DNA of 6,163 nt from Armatimonadota bacterium (GTDB lineage: Bacteria; Armatimonadota; Zipacnadia; Zipacnadales; VGFC01): the NCBI GenBank assembly GCA_016869015.1, contig VGFB01000251.1:1-6163 (forward strand). Direction: 5' to 3'. Both the position numbers and the translations under genes were made by a program. The notes below the pieces were generated by a model. That model worked only from the letters and a program-made list of their open reading frames with translations, was not told the origin of the DNA and ran no database searches. Positions 5,810 to 6,163 of the stretch are shown one piece after another; the stretch's first letter is position 1, and every line of letters starts with the position of its first letter.

Positions 5810-6163
5810 ATGTGGGATTACAACGAGAAGGTGTGGGACCATATCCGCAACCCCCGGAACGTGGGGCAGATGGAGTCGCCTTCGGCCGTTGGCGAGGCGG
5901 GGAGTCTGGCTTGCGGGGACGCCTTGCGGCTGATGCTGAGGATCGATCCCAACGAGGTCATCACCGACGCGAGGTACCAGACCTTCGGCTGCGGTAGCGC
6001 GGTCGCGGCGGGTTCGGCGCTGACCGAGATCGTCGTCGGCAAGCCCGTGGATGAGGCGGCGAGGCTGACCAACCAGGACATCGTCGACTACCTGGGCGGC
6101 CTGCCCGAGGAGAAGATGCACTGCTCGGTGATGGGCGCCGAGGCGCTGGAATCGGCCCTCCGC
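5810..6163 (+). CDS. nifU: NifU-type iron-sulfur cluster scaffold protein, N-terminal part
   Basis: 118 residues are visible and the frame is open at the window's right edge, so the gene is truncated there. The protein starts MWDYNEKVWDHIRNPRNVG, typical of the IscU-like N-terminal domain of NifU. The three cluster-ligand cysteines are present: Cys35 in SLACGDALRL (with Asp37), Cys61 in TFGCGSAVAAGSALTE, and Cys105 in KMHCSVMGAEALE. They hold a transient Fe-S cluster built with sulfur from a cysteine desulfurase (NifS/IscS) before transfer to target proteins in the cytoplasm. YLGGLPEEKMHCSVMG is much closer to NifU than to IscU, where the segment reads LPPVK.HCS and binds HscA. Full NifU also has a [2Fe-2S] domain and a C-terminal Nfu domain; whether they follow cannot be seen. 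AGGAG (5794-5798) lies 11 nt before the ATG, slightly long spacing. No nitrogen-fixation gene is visible nearby, so a general Fe-S assembly role is as likely as a nitrogenase role. Confidence 0.88.
   Translation, partial: MWDYNEKVWDHIRNPRNVGQMESPSAVGEAGSLACGDALRLMLRIDPNEVITDARYQTFGCGSAVAAGSALTEIVVGKPVDEAARLTNQDIVDYLGGLPEEKMHCSVMGAEALESALR

Overview
The window is a GC-rich bacterial chromosomal segment with all recognisable genes on the + strand. It holds the end of a YihY/BrkB-type membrane protein, two tandem copies of a KimA-type (APC superfamily) potassium importer, a CDF-family zinc/divalent metal efflux protein, and the start of a NifU-type iron-sulfur scaffold protein that runs off the right edge. 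The strong G/C bias at third codon positions, GTG start use and sigma70-like -35/-10 boxes fit a GC-rich free-living bacterium. The genes do not fix the phylum, and I make no taxonomic call. The gene set is housekeeping-like ion and metal homeostasis. I see no phage, transposase, CRISPR or defence genes.

Layout. Positions 1-504 are the C-terminal part of the YihY-family protein. Fourteen bases after its stop a clear promoter (TTGACG, 16 nt, TATACT) begins, followed by a ~145-nt leader with a hairpin at its expected 5' end. The leader leads into kimA copy 1 (698-2566, intact, 622 aa). The gap after copy 1 repeats the arrangement: a promoter with the same -35 and -10 hexamers and the same spacer length, a hairpin at the expected RNA 5' end, then kimA copy 2 (2705-4497). 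Copy 2 is broken. Compared with copy 1 it lacks about 40 nt at the start of predicted transmembrane helix 9, which shifts the frame. The downstream part is otherwise well conserved, so the lesion looks very recent or is an assembly error.

Positions 4498-4632 form a 135-nt leader before the CDF gene. It contains a long-range stem with a potential pseudoknot and a small hairpin over the ribosome-binding site, so it is a candidate regulatory RNA. The CDF gene (4633-5616) carries the HxxxD/HxxxD metal site typical of zinc transporters and a histidine-rich N-terminus. The 193-nt gap after it is bounded by two different 7-bp repeat arrays, purine-rich on opposite strands. The NifU-type gene begins at 5810.

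Functionally, the two KimA copies would import K+ and the CDF protein would export Zn2+ or related ions. NifU would assemble Fe-S clusters using the conserved Cys35/Cys61/Cys105 set. Nothing in the sequence ties these into one pathway. The separate promoters argue that the kimA copies are separately transcribed but similarly controlled. I do not see strong evidence for a new multi-gene system. The items most worth a second look are the twin promoters, the deletion in copy 2, the structured CDF leader and the heptamer arrays.
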